A stretch of DNA of 45,084 nt from Fimbriimonadaceae bacterium. Its GTDB lineage: Bacteria > Armatimonadota > Fimbriimonadia > Fimbriimonadales > Fimbriimonadaceae. The stretch is from NCBI GenBank assembly GCA_020847855.1, contig JADLBH010000013.1, positions 1 to 45,084 of the forward strand, in the 5' to 3' direction. Under the pieces are notes generated by a model. The model did no database searches, was not told where the DNA came from, and was given only the letters and a program-made list of their open reading frames with translations. The position numbers and the translations under genes are program-made. Of the stretch, positions 16,365 to 24,323 are shown piece by piece. How positions within the stretch are numbered: position 1 is the first letter of the stretch; each line of letters starts with the position of its first letter.

Positions 16365-16703
16365 ATGGACAGCGTGGACACTCCCTTTTTTCCGGACGAT
16401 ATAGACGGTCAAGTGGTTTGGCTCAACCAGTTTGCCAAGTCCGTGATGACCTATGGCCCAATCTTGGAGATCCCGGCGACCGTTGCGGCGGAAGCTCAGG
16501 ACTTGGCTCGCGGTCTCCGGTTCATCAAGATGAACATCGAGTGTGCGCTTGGCGATGGCGAGATGCCGGGCCGGGAGACGGTGATGGCCTTCTCGAAGGT
16601 GCAACGCTGGGTTCGAGAGCAGTCGAAGTACCTCAAGGGTCACATGTGCTACACCCCCAGCCTCGGCCGGGTGTTCGGCGTGGAACGCAGGCTAGCTGCC
16701 TAG
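16365..16703 (+). CDS. Hypothetical 112-residue protein
   Basis: No family is recognised. The product is mostly helical (WLNQFAKSVMTYGPILEI, AEAQDLARGLRFIKMN), with no signal peptide or membrane helix, and a basic C-terminus. Two starts are possible, ATG at 16281 and ATG at 16365. The later one is preferred because the intervening residues look low-complexity and a weak GAAG precedes it. The gene is followed after 39 bp by the M42 peptidase. Confidence 0.55.
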   Translation: MDSVDTPFFPDDIDGQVVWLNQFAKSVMTYGPILEIPATVAAEAQDLARGLRFIKMNIECALGDGEMPGRETVMAFSKVQRWVREQSKYLKGHMCYTPSLGRVFGVERRLAA

Positions 16704-16742
16704 GCCCGGACCGGGCGGGGAAGACTAGGTAAAAGCATCGCC

Positions 16743-17795
16743 GTGAACATCGGCCTGCTCCAAGAACTCACAGAAGCCCACGGCATCCCTGGGAACGAAG
16801 GGATGATCCGTGCGATCGTCAAGCGCGAGCTCGGGGGGATCTGCGAACTCGAAGTGGACTCGATGGGAAGCGTGATCGCCCGGAAGGCCCCCACGAAACC
16901 TGGGTCCGGGCGTCGGGTCATGCTCGCCGCCCATATGGACGAGATCGGCTTCGTCGTGAAGCACATCAGCGACAAGGGCTTTCTTCGAGTCCAACCCTTG
17001 GGCGGTTGGGACCCAACGCAGATGGCGAGCCAGCGGGTCTTCGTCCATACCCAGTCGGGGAAGTTGAACGGGGTCCTCACCCAGAGCAAGAAGCCCAAGC
17101 ACATGCAGACTCCGGGCGATGCGAACAAGGCCCCGACTACCGACGACTTCTTCCTGGACATTGGTTTGAGCGGGGAGGCGGCCCAAGCTCAGGTCCAACT
17201 CGGCGATATGGTGACCATGAACCGGACGTTCCAGACGATGGGAGATCTTTTCACCTGCAAGTCCATGGACGACCGTGCGGCGGTCTTCGTGATGATCGAA
17301 GCGCTGAAAGCGGCGGGCGAGCACTCTGCGGAGATCTTTGCGGTTGCGACAGTTCAAGAGGAGGTCGGCTTGCGGGGAGCGGCGGCATCGGGCAGCAGGA
17401 TCGCCCCCGACGTGATGGTCGCGATTGACGTCACGCTCGCCAACGACATCCCCGGCCTACCGGACGAGCTCGCGGTCACAAAGCTGGGCAAGGGAACGGC
17501 GATCAAGTTTATGGACAGTTCGCTCATCTGCCATCCCAAGGTTTTCGGCCATTTCCGCTCCCTGGCCGAGAACCACAAGATCCCGTACCAAGTGGAGGTG
17601 CTCCCGGCTGGCGGGACCGATGCGGGGGCCGTGCAGCGCCTCCATGGAGGGGTGCCTTCGTTCACGCTCTCCATCCCTACGCGGTATATCCATACGGTGA
17701 ACGAGACTGTGAACAAGGGCGATGTCCAGGCGTCTGTGGACCTCCTCGCCCGGTTCATCGAGACGGTAGGCGAGGCCGATTACTCGCTCGACTGA
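16743..17795 (+). CDS. M42 family metallopeptidase (glutamyl/deblocking aminopeptidase)
   Basis: A 350-residue cytoplasmic aminopeptidase with two metals per active site. The M42 signatures are present: AAHMDEIGFVV (first His-Asp), KSMDDRAAVFVM, QEEVGLRGAAASGSRI (catalytic Glu-Glu), DVTLANDIPGL, PAGGTDAGAVQ and TRYIHTVNE (last His). Members form dodecameric tetrahedral complexes that trim peptides after the proteasome or Clp proteases. The start is GTG at 16743. Confidence 0.93.
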   Translation: MNIGLLQELTEAHGIPGNEGMIRAIVKRELGGICELEVDSMGSVIARKAPTKPGSGRRVMLAAHMDEIGFVVKHISDKGFLRVQPLGGWDPTQMASQRVFVHTQSGKLNGVLTQSKKPKHMQTPGDANKAPTTDDFFLDIGLSGEAAQAQVQLGDMVTMNRTFQTMGDLFTCKSMDDRAAVFVMIEALKAAGEHSAEIFAVATVQEEVGLRGAAASGSRIAPDVMVAIDVTLANDIPGLPDELAVTKLGKGTAIKFMDSSLICHPKVFGHFRSLAENHKIPYQVEVLPAGGTDAGAVQRLHGGVPSFTLSIPTRYIHTVNETVNKGDVQASVDLLARFIETVGEADYSLD

Positions 17796-17840
17796 CGTCC
17801 CAGGGAACTCTTCGGGCCGATGTTGCGCTAGTACAAGAGA

Positions 17841-17854
17841 GGATCGTTCGATCC
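17841..17854 (+). other. Short inverted repeat upstream of the HMA lipoprotein gene
   Basis: GGATCG and CGATCC arms with a 2-nt centre lie 15 bp before the ATG at 17870. This could be an operator for the metal/redox gene. No second copy was found in the window. Confidence 0.3.
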
Positions 17855-17869
17855 ATCCGGTTTACTGAA

Positions 17870-18319
17870 ATGAACGTCAAGACATGGACGGCTTGGACGG
17901 CCGTCGGTATTTTCGCGGCGGTTTACGTGGTGGCATGCAGCCCCCCGGCAGAGCCGCAAAGCGCGCCAGCACCCGCGGCAGGTGAACCCGAGATCACGCG
18001 CCAAGAGGTCGTGCCTGGTTCCGATGCGTCCTCTCGGTCCGATACCAAGGCGACGGGGCCATCTACTTCCAGCAGCGAACAGGTCGTGGCCAAGGTCGCA
18101 ACCCTGCACGTGCCGGGCATGACGTGAGCCACCTGCCCGGACACTGTCCGATCCATCTTGGTCAAGATGGAAGGTGTGAAGAAGGCCGTGACCGATGGCA
18201 AGTCGCTCACCGCGACCGTGGACTTCGACCCTTCGGTCGTTACGGCCGAAGAGATCGCGAAGGGGCTGGGCAAGGCGAACGCCCGTTACAAGGCGACAGT
18301 TCGAGAAGTGAGTCAGTAG
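17870..18319 (+). CDS. Candidate selenoprotein: HMA-domain lipoprotein with Sec-x-x-Cys (in-frame TGA)
   Basis: Read through the TGA at 18125-18127 the gene encodes 149 residues; a conventional gene caller would stop at 85. Residues 1-22 are a lipoprotein signal with lipobox VVAC, followed by a Ser/Ala/Pro-rich linker. A complete heavy-metal-associated domain then follows. Its metal site reads LHVPGMT-[TGA]-ATCPDTV where the family has GMTCxxC, so residue 86 would be selenocysteine in a UxxC pair with Cys89. Downstream of the TGA the frame stays open and keeps the HMA pattern (SILVKMEGVKKAVTDGKSL, TATVDFDPSVVTAEEIAKGL) to a TAG at 18317-18319. A SECIS-like stem-loop sits at 18152-18171. The alternative is a Cys-to-stop nonsense mutation. 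HMA proteins bind Cu, Hg or Zn; UxxC suggests a redox or soft-metal role at the outer face of a membrane. Confidence 0.75.
18152..18171 (+). promoter_or_regulatory. SECIS-like stem-loop 3' of the in-frame TGA
   Basis: An 8-bp perfect stem (TCCATCTT/AAGATGGA) closes a 4-nt loop GGTC (18160-18163). The loop begins 32 nt after the TGA, inside the spacing accepted for bacterial SECIS elements, and starts with GG-U, the kind of loop SelB recognises in Escherichia coli fdhF. It lies inside the coding sequence, as bacterial SECIS elements do. Confidence 0.7.
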
Positions 18320-18407
18320 GCATCTAAGTCGGATCGTACAGCCGTTGCTGAGCAGAGGTTCTTTGGCTCCGGCGGCGTGGCCGGGCGATCCACCCATGGG
18401 TTCCGCG

Positions 18408-18413
18408 TAGAAT
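18408..18413 (+). promoter_or_regulatory. Candidate -10 element (TAGAAT), possibly leaderless
   Basis: TAGAAT lies 6 nt before the ATG at 18420, with no ribosome binding site between, as at 2591. The -35 region is weak. Confidence 0.35.
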
Positions 18414-18419
18414 ACAGCC

Positions 18420-19406
18420 ATGCGCTCGCACCTCTTGCTGGCTCTTCTCGTCGTAAGCCTGGGTTGTGGCCCGCAGGGTGGCTCGAAGCCGACCTCGGGC
18501 GAGACGCCGCGAGAGAAGCCGTTCAAGGTCGCGTTGCTCACTCCCGGCCCCATCAGTGACGCAGGCTGGAGCGCCCTCGCTTATCGGGGCCTGGAGGCGG
18601 TCGAGAAGGAGCTGGGTGCGGAGGTCAACCAACAGCAAGCGACGGACGCCCAGATCAAGGATGCGATGCGGAGCTACGCCCAAGAGGGCTACGCGCTCGT
18701 CTTCGGCCATGGCTTCGAGTACAACGCGCCAGGGGTCGAGGTAGCGAAGGACTTTCCGGCGACAGTGTTCGTGAGCAGCTCGGGCGGCGAGTCCTCGGCC
18801 AACGCCGGGGCCTTTCGGTTCCTCCTTGAAGAAGGCTTCTATCTTGCAGGGATGACGGCGGGGAGCCTGACGAAGTCGGGGACGGTCGCGATGATCGGCG
18901 GGCCGGACGTGCCCAGCATCCGCTCGACGTTCAAGGCTTTCCGAGCTGGGGCTGAGGCGGGTCGCCCCGGAATCCGAGTCATCGAGACGTTTACGGGCTC
19001 GAACGACGATGTCGCCAAGGCGAAGCAGGCGACCGCGGCCGCGATCAGCCAAGGTGCCGACTATGTGATCCACCAGGCGAACGCGGCGGCGCAAGGCGTG
19101 TTCGATGCTTGCAAGGAGGGCGGCGCCAAAGCTTTCGGCTCCAACAGCGACCAGAATTCGAACCCAAGCGGGGTGGTGATCGCATCGGCGGTCATCGTAG
19201 CGGAGCCCGCGTTCGTGGCTCTGGCGAGGCGCGTGAAGGAAGGACAATATCACGGAGGAATCGAGACCATGCGCATGGCGGACGGGGCGATCTCTTTTGT
19301 CTGGGGGGACGCGATGGAGATCCCTGGCGCGGTGAAGGCCAAGATTGAGGCGGCCCAGAAGGACATCGAGTCTGGAAAGCTCTCAGTGCCCTACGATCGG
19401 TTCTGA
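18420..19406 (+). CDS. BMP-family ABC transporter substrate-binding lipoprotein
   Basis: A 328-residue lipoprotein (lipobox SLGC) of the Bmp/PnrA/Med family, which usually captures purine or other nucleosides. Family features include KVALLTPGPISDAGWSALAY, YALVFGHGFEYNAPGVEVA, EGFYLAGMTAGSLTKSGTV, YVIHQANAAAQGVFDA and the closing KLSVPYDRF. Four tightly spaced genes follow: one ATPase, two permeases and a PTPS-fold protein, so this is the receptor of an importer. The exact ligand cannot be read from sequence. Confidence 0.9.
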   Translation: MRSHLLLALLVVSLGCGPQGGSKPTSGETPREKPFKVALLTPGPISDAGWSALAYRGLEAVEKELGAEVNQQQATDAQIKDAMRSYAQEGYALVFGHGFEYNAPGVEVAKDFPATVFVSSSGGESSANAGAFRFLLEEGFYLAGMTAGSLTKSGTVAMIGGPDVPSIRSTFKAFRAGAEAGRPGIRVIETFTGSNDDVAKAKQATAAAISQGADYVIHQANAAAQGVFDACKEGGAKAFGSNSDQNSNPSGVVIASAVIVAEPAFVALARRVKEGQYHGGIETMRMADGAISFVWGDAMEIPGAVKAKIEAAQKDIESGKLSVPYDRF

Positions 19407-19408
19407 GC

Positions 19409-20824
19409 GTGGCGGTTCTCGAAGTTCGCGGGGTCAGCAAGTCGTTCGGATCGGTGCAGGCGCTGGAGAACGTCTCGCTCGATCTCCGACCGGGCGAGGT
19501 TCACGCGATCCTCGGAGAGAACGGCGCGGGCAAGTCCACTTTGGTAGGAATCCTCGCAGGCTTCCTTGTGCCCGACTCGGGGACCGTGGAGTTCCAGGGC
19601 GTGGAAATTCGCTACGGCCACCCAACCGAGGTTCGTGAGGCGGGGCTGCGGATCGTCCACCAGCACTTTATGCTGGTGCCTCAGTTCACGATCGCGGAGA
19701 ACATCGCGCTTGGCAATCTTCGTCGGTGGGAGAACCCTTATCAGTGCGCCGCGGTCTCGGAGGCGTCGGATCTGGCGGAGCGGCTTGGCTGGGGCCTGGA
19801 TCTCGAAAGCAGGGTGGACCAGCTCTCCGTGGGATCCCTACAGCGCGTGGAGATTCTGCGCGCACTGATCGGAGGCGGGAGCGTTTTGGTGCTTGACGAG
19901 CCCACGGCCGTGCTCACGGCAGAAGAAGCGAGCGAGTTGCTTGCGTTCGTTCGTGCGCGTCGGGACGAAGGTATGACGGTGGTGCTCGTGACGCACAAGC
20001 TGCGGGAGGTTTTCGACGTAGCCGACCGGGCCACGGTGCTTCGACAGGGCAGGCTCGTGGCTACGTTCGATCTGTCCTGCACCGAACCCGATGTGCTTGC
20101 CGAGGCGATGGTGGGAGGGCCGGTACCCATGGCAAGCGGCACTTTGCGGGCGGCGGGGGAGGAGATTGTCCGGATCGAGGAACTAATCGTCGAGTCTGAC
20201 CGTGGATCGCCCGCGGTGCGGGGCATCGGCCTTTCGCTTCGCTCCTGCGAGGTGCTCGCGATCGGTGGTGTGGACGGGAATGGTCAGGTCGAGCTCGCGG
20301 AGGCCTTGGTAGGTATTCGGCGAAGCTCCAGCGGATCTATCCAAGTGTCGGGCCGTTCGATTGCCTATATCCCGCAGGATCGGCAGACCGACGGCCTCGT
20401 CCTGGAGATGAGCATTGCCGAGAACATACTTCTGGGCCAAAGCCTGAGGGAATGGACCCGGTTCGGAATCTTACGCATGCGGCAGGTGCTGGAATGGGCC
20501 CAGAGCCTGATGCGCCGGTTCGACGTTCGGGCCGAGTCGGCAATCGTTCCGGCGGGCGCGCTCAGCGGGGGCAACCAACAGAAGGTGGTCGTCGCACGGA
20601 ACCTTCACCGCGTGCCCGACCTGCTCGTGGCCGTGAACCCGACACGCGGATTGGACCTTCGGGCCGAGGCCGCGGTTCGGAAGGCGATTCTGGAGTGTGC
20701 GGCCCAAGGTGCCGCGGTGCTGCTCCTCTCGACGGACCATGACGAGATCGAGGCCCTGGGCGACCGGGTGATGTACATGGAGTCGGGTCGCCTGGTGGAT
20801 CGGTTGGTTGGCTCGACGCTATGA
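19409..20824 (+). CDS. ABC transporter ATP-binding protein (tandem, nucleoside/BMP type)
   Basis: A 471-residue double-ATPase subunit. The first half has Walker A GENGAGKST, signature LSVGSLQRVEILRAL and Walker B VLVLDEPTAVLT. The second half has a degenerate Walker A (GGVDGNGQ) and signature LSGGNQQKVVVARNL. The layout matches YufO/RbsA-like subunits of BMP-type importers, in which one site is catalytically weak. The GTG start is 2 bp after the receptor gene; the end overlaps the next gene by 4 bp (ATGA). Confidence 0.93.
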   Translation: MAVLEVRGVSKSFGSVQALENVSLDLRPGEVHAILGENGAGKSTLVGILAGFLVPDSGTVEFQGVEIRYGHPTEVREAGLRIVHQHFMLVPQFTIAENIALGNLRRWENPYQCAAVSEASDLAERLGWGLDLESRVDQLSVGSLQRVEILRALIGGGSVLVLDEPTAVLTAEEASELLAFVRARRDEGMTVVLVTHKLREVFDVADRATVLRQGRLVATFDLSCTEPDVLAEAMVGGPVPMASGTLRAAGEEIVRIEELIVESDRGSPAVRGIGLSLRSCEVLAIGGVDGNGQVELAEALVGIRRSSSGSIQVSGRSIAYIPQDRQTDGLVLEMSIAENILLGQSLREWTRFGILRMRQVLEWAQSLMRRFDVRAESAIVPAGALSGGNQQKVVVARNLHRVPDLLVAVNPTRGLDLRAEAAVRKAILECAAQGAAVLLLSTDHDEIEALGDRVMYMESGRLVDRLVGSTL

Positions 20825-21846
20825 GGGTTCACGTTCGGATTCTTGCGAGCTTTGCCCTACTTATCGGGGCACTGATCTTGACTCTCCTTGTGTTCCGTGT
20901 GCCGATCGGTGAAGGCTTGCGGCTGATCGGGCAAGGCGCCATCTTCACGGAGGCGGGATGGACCCGGTCAGCGGTACGTTCCACACCGCTCGTGTTCGTC
21001 GGGCTAGGCATGGCGGTGGCCTGGCGCGCGGGTATGTATAACATTGGCGGCGAAGGCCAGTATGTATTGGGTGGGTTGGCGGGGGCAGCGTCGGTGAGCG
21101 CCCTCGGCACGGCGGCCACGTGGTCGCCGGCTGTGCCGATCCTTGCGGCTTGCGCGGGCGGCGGGTTGCTGGCTGGCCTCGCGGGGGTGCTCCAGGTGTG
21201 GCGCGGCATCCCGGTGGTCATCTCCACGATCCTTCTGAACTTCATGGTGCTTCCGCTCCAGGAGTGGCTCTTGCAGGGCCCGCTCCAGGAGGCGAAAGGG
21301 CAGATCCCGCAGACGGATCGGTTGCCCGACTCTGCGATGCTTGCCCGGTTCGATCCCCGCTTCGACCTTCATGCCGGGGTGTTTATCGCGGTGGCGGCGG
21401 TCTTGGCGATGGCCGTGTTCCTCTATCGCACCCCTGCCGGGTTTCGGCTCCGGGTCGTAGGTTTGGGCCCTCGCGCCGCAAGGGCGCACGGGATCTCGGG
21501 AGACCGGGTCCGGGTCTGGGCGATGGTGCTTTCCGGCTCTCTGTGCGGCCTTGCCGGCGGGGTGGACCTGACCGGGCTCACCGGCTACTTGGGAACGGGC
21601 TTCGACCAGGGGTGGGGGTTCATGGGGATCCCGGTCGCGCTCCTCGGGGCGCTCGACCCGGTTGGAGTGTTCCTCGCGGCCGTCTACTTCGGGGTCTTGG
21701 TGGCAGGTTGCGAAAACCTGGCCCGGTTTGCGGACGTCGGGAGCCCGATCGTCTATGTGGTGCAGGCGGTGGCGGTGCTCGTGGCGGTCGGTCTCCAACA
21801 TTGGCGGTTCGCACCGAAGGGGAGGGCCGAAGTTGAACTGGGCTGA
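20821..21846 (+). CDS. ABC transporter permease (BMP-type, YufP-like)
   Basis: A 341-residue membrane protein with about nine hydrophobic helices of the BPD_transp_2 fold. It has the YufP-like segments YNIGGEGQYVLGGLAGA, VWRGIPVVISTILLNFM and GRGFDQGWGFMG-type residues (GTGFDQGWGFMGIPVALLG). It pairs with the second permease next to it. Confidence 0.92.
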   Translation: MRVHVRILASFALLIGALILTLLVFRVPIGEGLRLIGQGAIFTEAGWTRSAVRSTPLVFVGLGMAVAWRAGMYNIGGEGQYVLGGLAGAASVSALGTAATWSPAVPILAACAGGGLLAGLAGVLQVWRGIPVVISTILLNFMVLPLQEWLLQGPLQEAKGQIPQTDRLPDSAMLARFDPRFDLHAGVFIAVAAVLAMAVFLYRTPAGFRLRVVGLGPRAARAHGISGDRVRVWAMVLSGSLCGLAGGVDLTGLTGYLGTGFDQGWGFMGIPVALLGALDPVGVFLAAVYFGVLVAGCENLARFADVGSPIVYVVQAVAVLVAVGLQHWRFAPKGRAEVELG

Positions 21847-22696
21847 CATCCTGACCTATGCGGCCCCGGTGGGCCTCGCGGCGCAAGGCGAGACGATCGT
21901 GCAACGCGCTGGCTTGATCAATATCGGCTTGGAGGGGACCATGCTCATGGCCGCCTACGCCTCGATGAAGTTGACCGCGATTACGGGCTCCCCGTTCGCC
22001 GGGATGGCGGCGGGTTTGATCGTAGGTGTCGCCGTTTGTCTTCTCAGTGCCCTGTTTACGGTGCGCCTCGGTGCCGACCAGGTGGTCGTGGGTACGGCGC
22101 TGAACCTAGGCGCGCTGGGGGCGACGAGCACGATGTTCCAAGCGGAGTTTGGGCGCAGCGGCCAGCTTCTCTCGGTACCTGCCCTTCCCGACTGGCTGCC
22201 GGGGATTGACCTTGGGACGTCCTTGTTGTTGCTGTGGCCCTTTGTCGCGACTTGGTTTCTTTGGAGAACCGGGGCGGGCCTCGTGATGCGCGGCTCGGGC
22301 GAATATCCGGCGGCCGTGGAGGCGGCAGGTGCGTCCGCGATCCGTTCTAGGATCATCGCGGTGTCCGTGGGGGGGGCGCTTGCGGGCCTCGCGGGGGCCT
22401 ATCTTGCCGTTGGTATTGCAGGAACCTTCGTAGAGAACATTACTGCGGGGCGCGGCTTCGTAGCGATCGCAATGGTGACCTTTGGACGTTTGAAGCCGTG
22501 GTGGGTGCTTGCGGCATCCTTGGTCGTCAGTGTCGCCGAGCAAGCACAGTTCACGATGCAAGGCTGGGGCCTTGGGGTGTCGCCGCAATTGTTCGTGGCC
22601 TTGCCGTACACGGTCGCGCTTCTTGTCCTCGTGTTTGCGGGCAAAGGAACCCGATTGCCGGAGTCCCTAGGGCGGCCTTTTAGGAGGGTTACATGA
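21833..22696 (+). CDS. ABC transporter permease (BMP-type, YufQ-like)
   Basis: A 287-residue membrane protein of the same fold (VGLAAQGETIVQRAGLINIG, LEGTMLMAAYAS, FVENITAGRGFVAIAMVTFG). The start is taken as TTG at 21833, preceded by GGGGAGGG, which overlaps the first permease by 14 bp. The same frame is open further upstream but is not permease-like there. The end overlaps the PTPS gene (ATGA). Confidence 0.9.
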   Translation: MNWADILTYAAPVGLAAQGETIVQRAGLINIGLEGTMLMAAYASMKLTAITGSPFAGMAAGLIVGVAVCLLSALFTVRLGADQVVVGTALNLGALGATSTMFQAEFGRSGQLLSVPALPDWLPGIDLGTSLLLLWPFVATWFLWRTGAGLVMRGSGEYPAAVEAAGASAIRSRIIAVSVGGALAGLAGAYLAVGIAGTFVENITAGRGFVAIAMVTFGRLKPWWVLAASLVVSVAEQAQFTMQGWGLGVSPQLFVALPYTVALLVLVFAGKGTRLPESLGRPFRRVT

Positions 22697-23505
22697 GGCG
22701 GGCGGTAGCCTTGACCCGGGTCGTCCGGTTCTCATCGGGCCACCGGTATTGGGAGGATGCGTGGCCCGAGGTGAAGAACCGCGAGGTCTTCGGTGAGTGG
22801 GCCTCCCCTCACTACCACGGCCACAACTATGTCATGGAGGTGACGGCGGAGGGCCCGACCGACCCTTCCACCGGCATGGTGGTAAACATCAAGGACATTG
22901 ATACAGTGCTTCAGGAGCGTGTGGTGGCCCTCTTTCACCAGCGGAGCATCAACGAGGAGGTGCCTGGGATCAAGGCCCCCCCTACCCTCGAGACATTGTT
23001 GGCGTATTTCCAAGAGCGGCTGGCTCGTTTACCGGGCCAATCGAGGCTTGTACGTTTGAGGCTCGAAGAGTCTCCCGAACTATGGGGTACATGGACCGAA
23101 GAAATGGTAACAATTACAAGGAGTTATGAGTTTGCGACATCACACCGATTGTACGTGCCTAGCCTGAGCGAGGCAGAGAACGAGAGCCTCTTTGGTAAGT
23201 GTTGTCGCGCGAGCGGGCATGGCCACAACTATGTGGTCGAGGTGAGCGTCAGCGGCGAGGTGGATGCGCTTTCCGGCATGTCGGTGGATCTGGGTGAGTT
23301 GGACGCGGTCGTCGAGCGCGAGATCCTGGATCGCTATGACCACAGGAACCTCAACACGGACGTAGACGACCTTGCGGGCCTCAATCCTACGAGCGAGGTC
23401 GTGGCGCTCGCGATCTTCGACCGGTTGAAACCGGTGGTTCCGGGCCGCCTCGTCAAAGTAGTACTGTGGGAGACCTCGCGGAACGGGTTCGAGGTCTCGG
23501 CCTAG
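22693..23505 (+). CDS. Tandem 6-pyruvoyl-tetrahydropterin synthase / QueD-like protein
   Basis: A 270-residue protein made of two PTPS-fold domains. Domain 1 (about 1-125) has the zinc ligands SGHR and HYHGHNY, but the catalytic Cys region reads [14 protein letters not shown], with Trp where Cys is expected. Domain 2 (about 138-270) has TSHRLY and [14 protein letters not shown] with the Cys in place, plus [10 protein letters not shown] (DHxxLN) and the C-terminal Glu of [12 protein letters not shown] enzymes convert dihydroneopterin triphosphate to pyruvoyl- or carboxy-tetrahydropterin, the first step to queuosine and biopterin. The ATG overlaps the permease stop by 4 bp. Its stop codon shares CTAG with that of the convergent HNH gene. 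Confidence 0.88.
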   Translation: MRRAVALTRVVRFSSGHRYWEDAWPEVKNREVFGEWASPHYHGHNYVMEVTAEGPTDPSTGMVVNIKDIDTVLQERVVALFHQRSINEEVPGIKAPPTLETLLAYFQERLARLPGQSRLVRLRLEESPELWGTWTEEMVTITRSYEFATSHRLYVPSLSEAENESLFGKCCRASGHGHNYVVEVSVSGEVDALSGMSVDLGELDAVVEREILDRYDHRNLNTDVDDLAGLNPTSEVVALAIFDRLKPVVPGRLVKVVLWETSRNGFEVSA

Positions 23506-24041
23506 CAAGCGAAGGCCGACTGGCTACGGGCAAACTCCTCATAGACTGGCAGGTAGTCCGTCCAATCGTCCCTCTGGATCGCTCGCATATACTTCGGCAG
23601 GGAGAGGAAGGGCACGAAGTGGGGCCGTTTGGGCACCCTGGCGAGGCACATGTTGGCTTGGGCGGGCGTCTTGTCCCCCTTCTTGAGGTTGCACTTGCGG
23701 CAACAAGCGACCAAGTTCTCCCAGGTGTGCGGCCCGCCGCACCATCTCGGCGTGACGTGGTCAATCGTTAGATCCTTGCGAGATCCGCAGTATTGGCACG
23801 TGAAGTTGTCTCTGGCAAGGACGGACTGGCGCGAGAGCCGCAGCTGGTTGATCGGCCTACGAACGAAGTAGCGCATCTTGACGATAGAGGGAGCCGGGAG
23901 TTGGGTTTGGCCCGTGACGACGACAAGTTCCGTTCCTTGGATGACGTCTGCCTTGCCCAGGAGCACGAGCGAGAGCGCACGGGGCATCCTGCACAGGTTG
24001 AGCGGCTCAAAGTTCGCGTTCAGCAGCAGGACCTCGCTCAC
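23502..24041 (-). CDS. HNH endonuclease family protein
   Basis: A 179-residue protein with a classic zinc-type HNH core: [17 protein letters not shown], then [20 protein letters not shown] and LKKGDKTP (CxxC...DH...H...N...CxxC). The N-terminal segment ([20 protein letters not shown]) is typical of a widespread chromosomal HNH family with no known phenotype. The start is the GTG at 24041 because AGGAGG lies 6 nt upstream; an ATG further upstream lacks this site. It need not be mobile. Confidence 0.88.
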   Translation of the reverse strand: MSEVLLLNANFEPLNLCRMPRALSLVLLGKADVIQGTELVVVTGQTQLPAPSIVKMRYFVRRPINQLRLSRQSVLARDNFTCQYCGSRKDLTIDHVTPRWCGGPHTWENLVACCRKCNLKKGDKTPAQANMCLARVPKRPHFVPFLSLPKYMRAIQRDDWTDYLPVYEEFARSQSAFAC

Positions 24042-24064
24042 GACATGCCTCCTCTGACATAGTG

Positions 24065-24092
24065 AGGCCCGTCCCACAGAGTGGACGGGCCT
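24065..24092 (-). promoter_or_regulatory. Strong hairpin in the leader of the HNH gene
   Basis: AGGCCCGTCC pairs with GGACGGGCCT and the stem continues with AC/GT past one bulged C, giving 12 pairs around a 3-nt loop. It lies about 15 bp upstream of the AGGAGG of the HNH gene. No gene ends next to it, so it is more likely a leader structure than a terminator. Only weak T content follows on either strand. Confidence 0.45.
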
Positions 24093-24260
24093 TGTCGGGC
24101 GCGACCGGACACACCCCCACGTATGATGTCCACTCCCATTGGCGGCCAGCCGGCCCGGTGCGGCTTCCTCAACATGATCCTATTATTGTGAACGATCCGG
24201 CGCCCCGATTCGCCGCGCGGTGTTGAGAAACCCGCGCAACCTGACAAGATTGCCAGGGGA

Positions 24261-24289
24261 CGGACAAGCCTGTCCGGATTTGGTATGAT
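24261..24289 (+). promoter_or_regulatory. Candidate murA promoter with overlapping inverted repeat
   Basis: An extended -10 (TTGGTATGAT, hexamer at 24284-24289) lies 34 bp before murA. CGGACA/TGTCCG arms with a 4-nt loop occupy 24261-24276, where the -35 region would be, and no good -35 hexamer is present. This would suit a regulator bound at the -35. Confidence 0.35.
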
Positions 24290-24323
24290 GCTGGCACTGT
24301 CCCACGGAGGGGACTGGAAATCC

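Noticed and set aside
17870-18127. The 85-residue product as a complete short lipoprotein
   Set aside because: It would end exactly inside the conserved HMA motif, while the rest of the domain follows in the same frame.
18138-18150. CGGAC-ACT-GTCCG hairpin just after the in-frame TGA
   Set aside because: Its loop starts only 15 nt from the TGA, has three bases and no leading G. The 18152-18171 stem-loop fits SECIS criteria better, though both may form.
23502-24041. HNH gene as part of a mobile intron or restriction system
   Set aside because: No intron structure, reverse transcriptase or methylase is nearby, and the N-terminal sequence is typical of chromosomal housekeeping HNH proteins.
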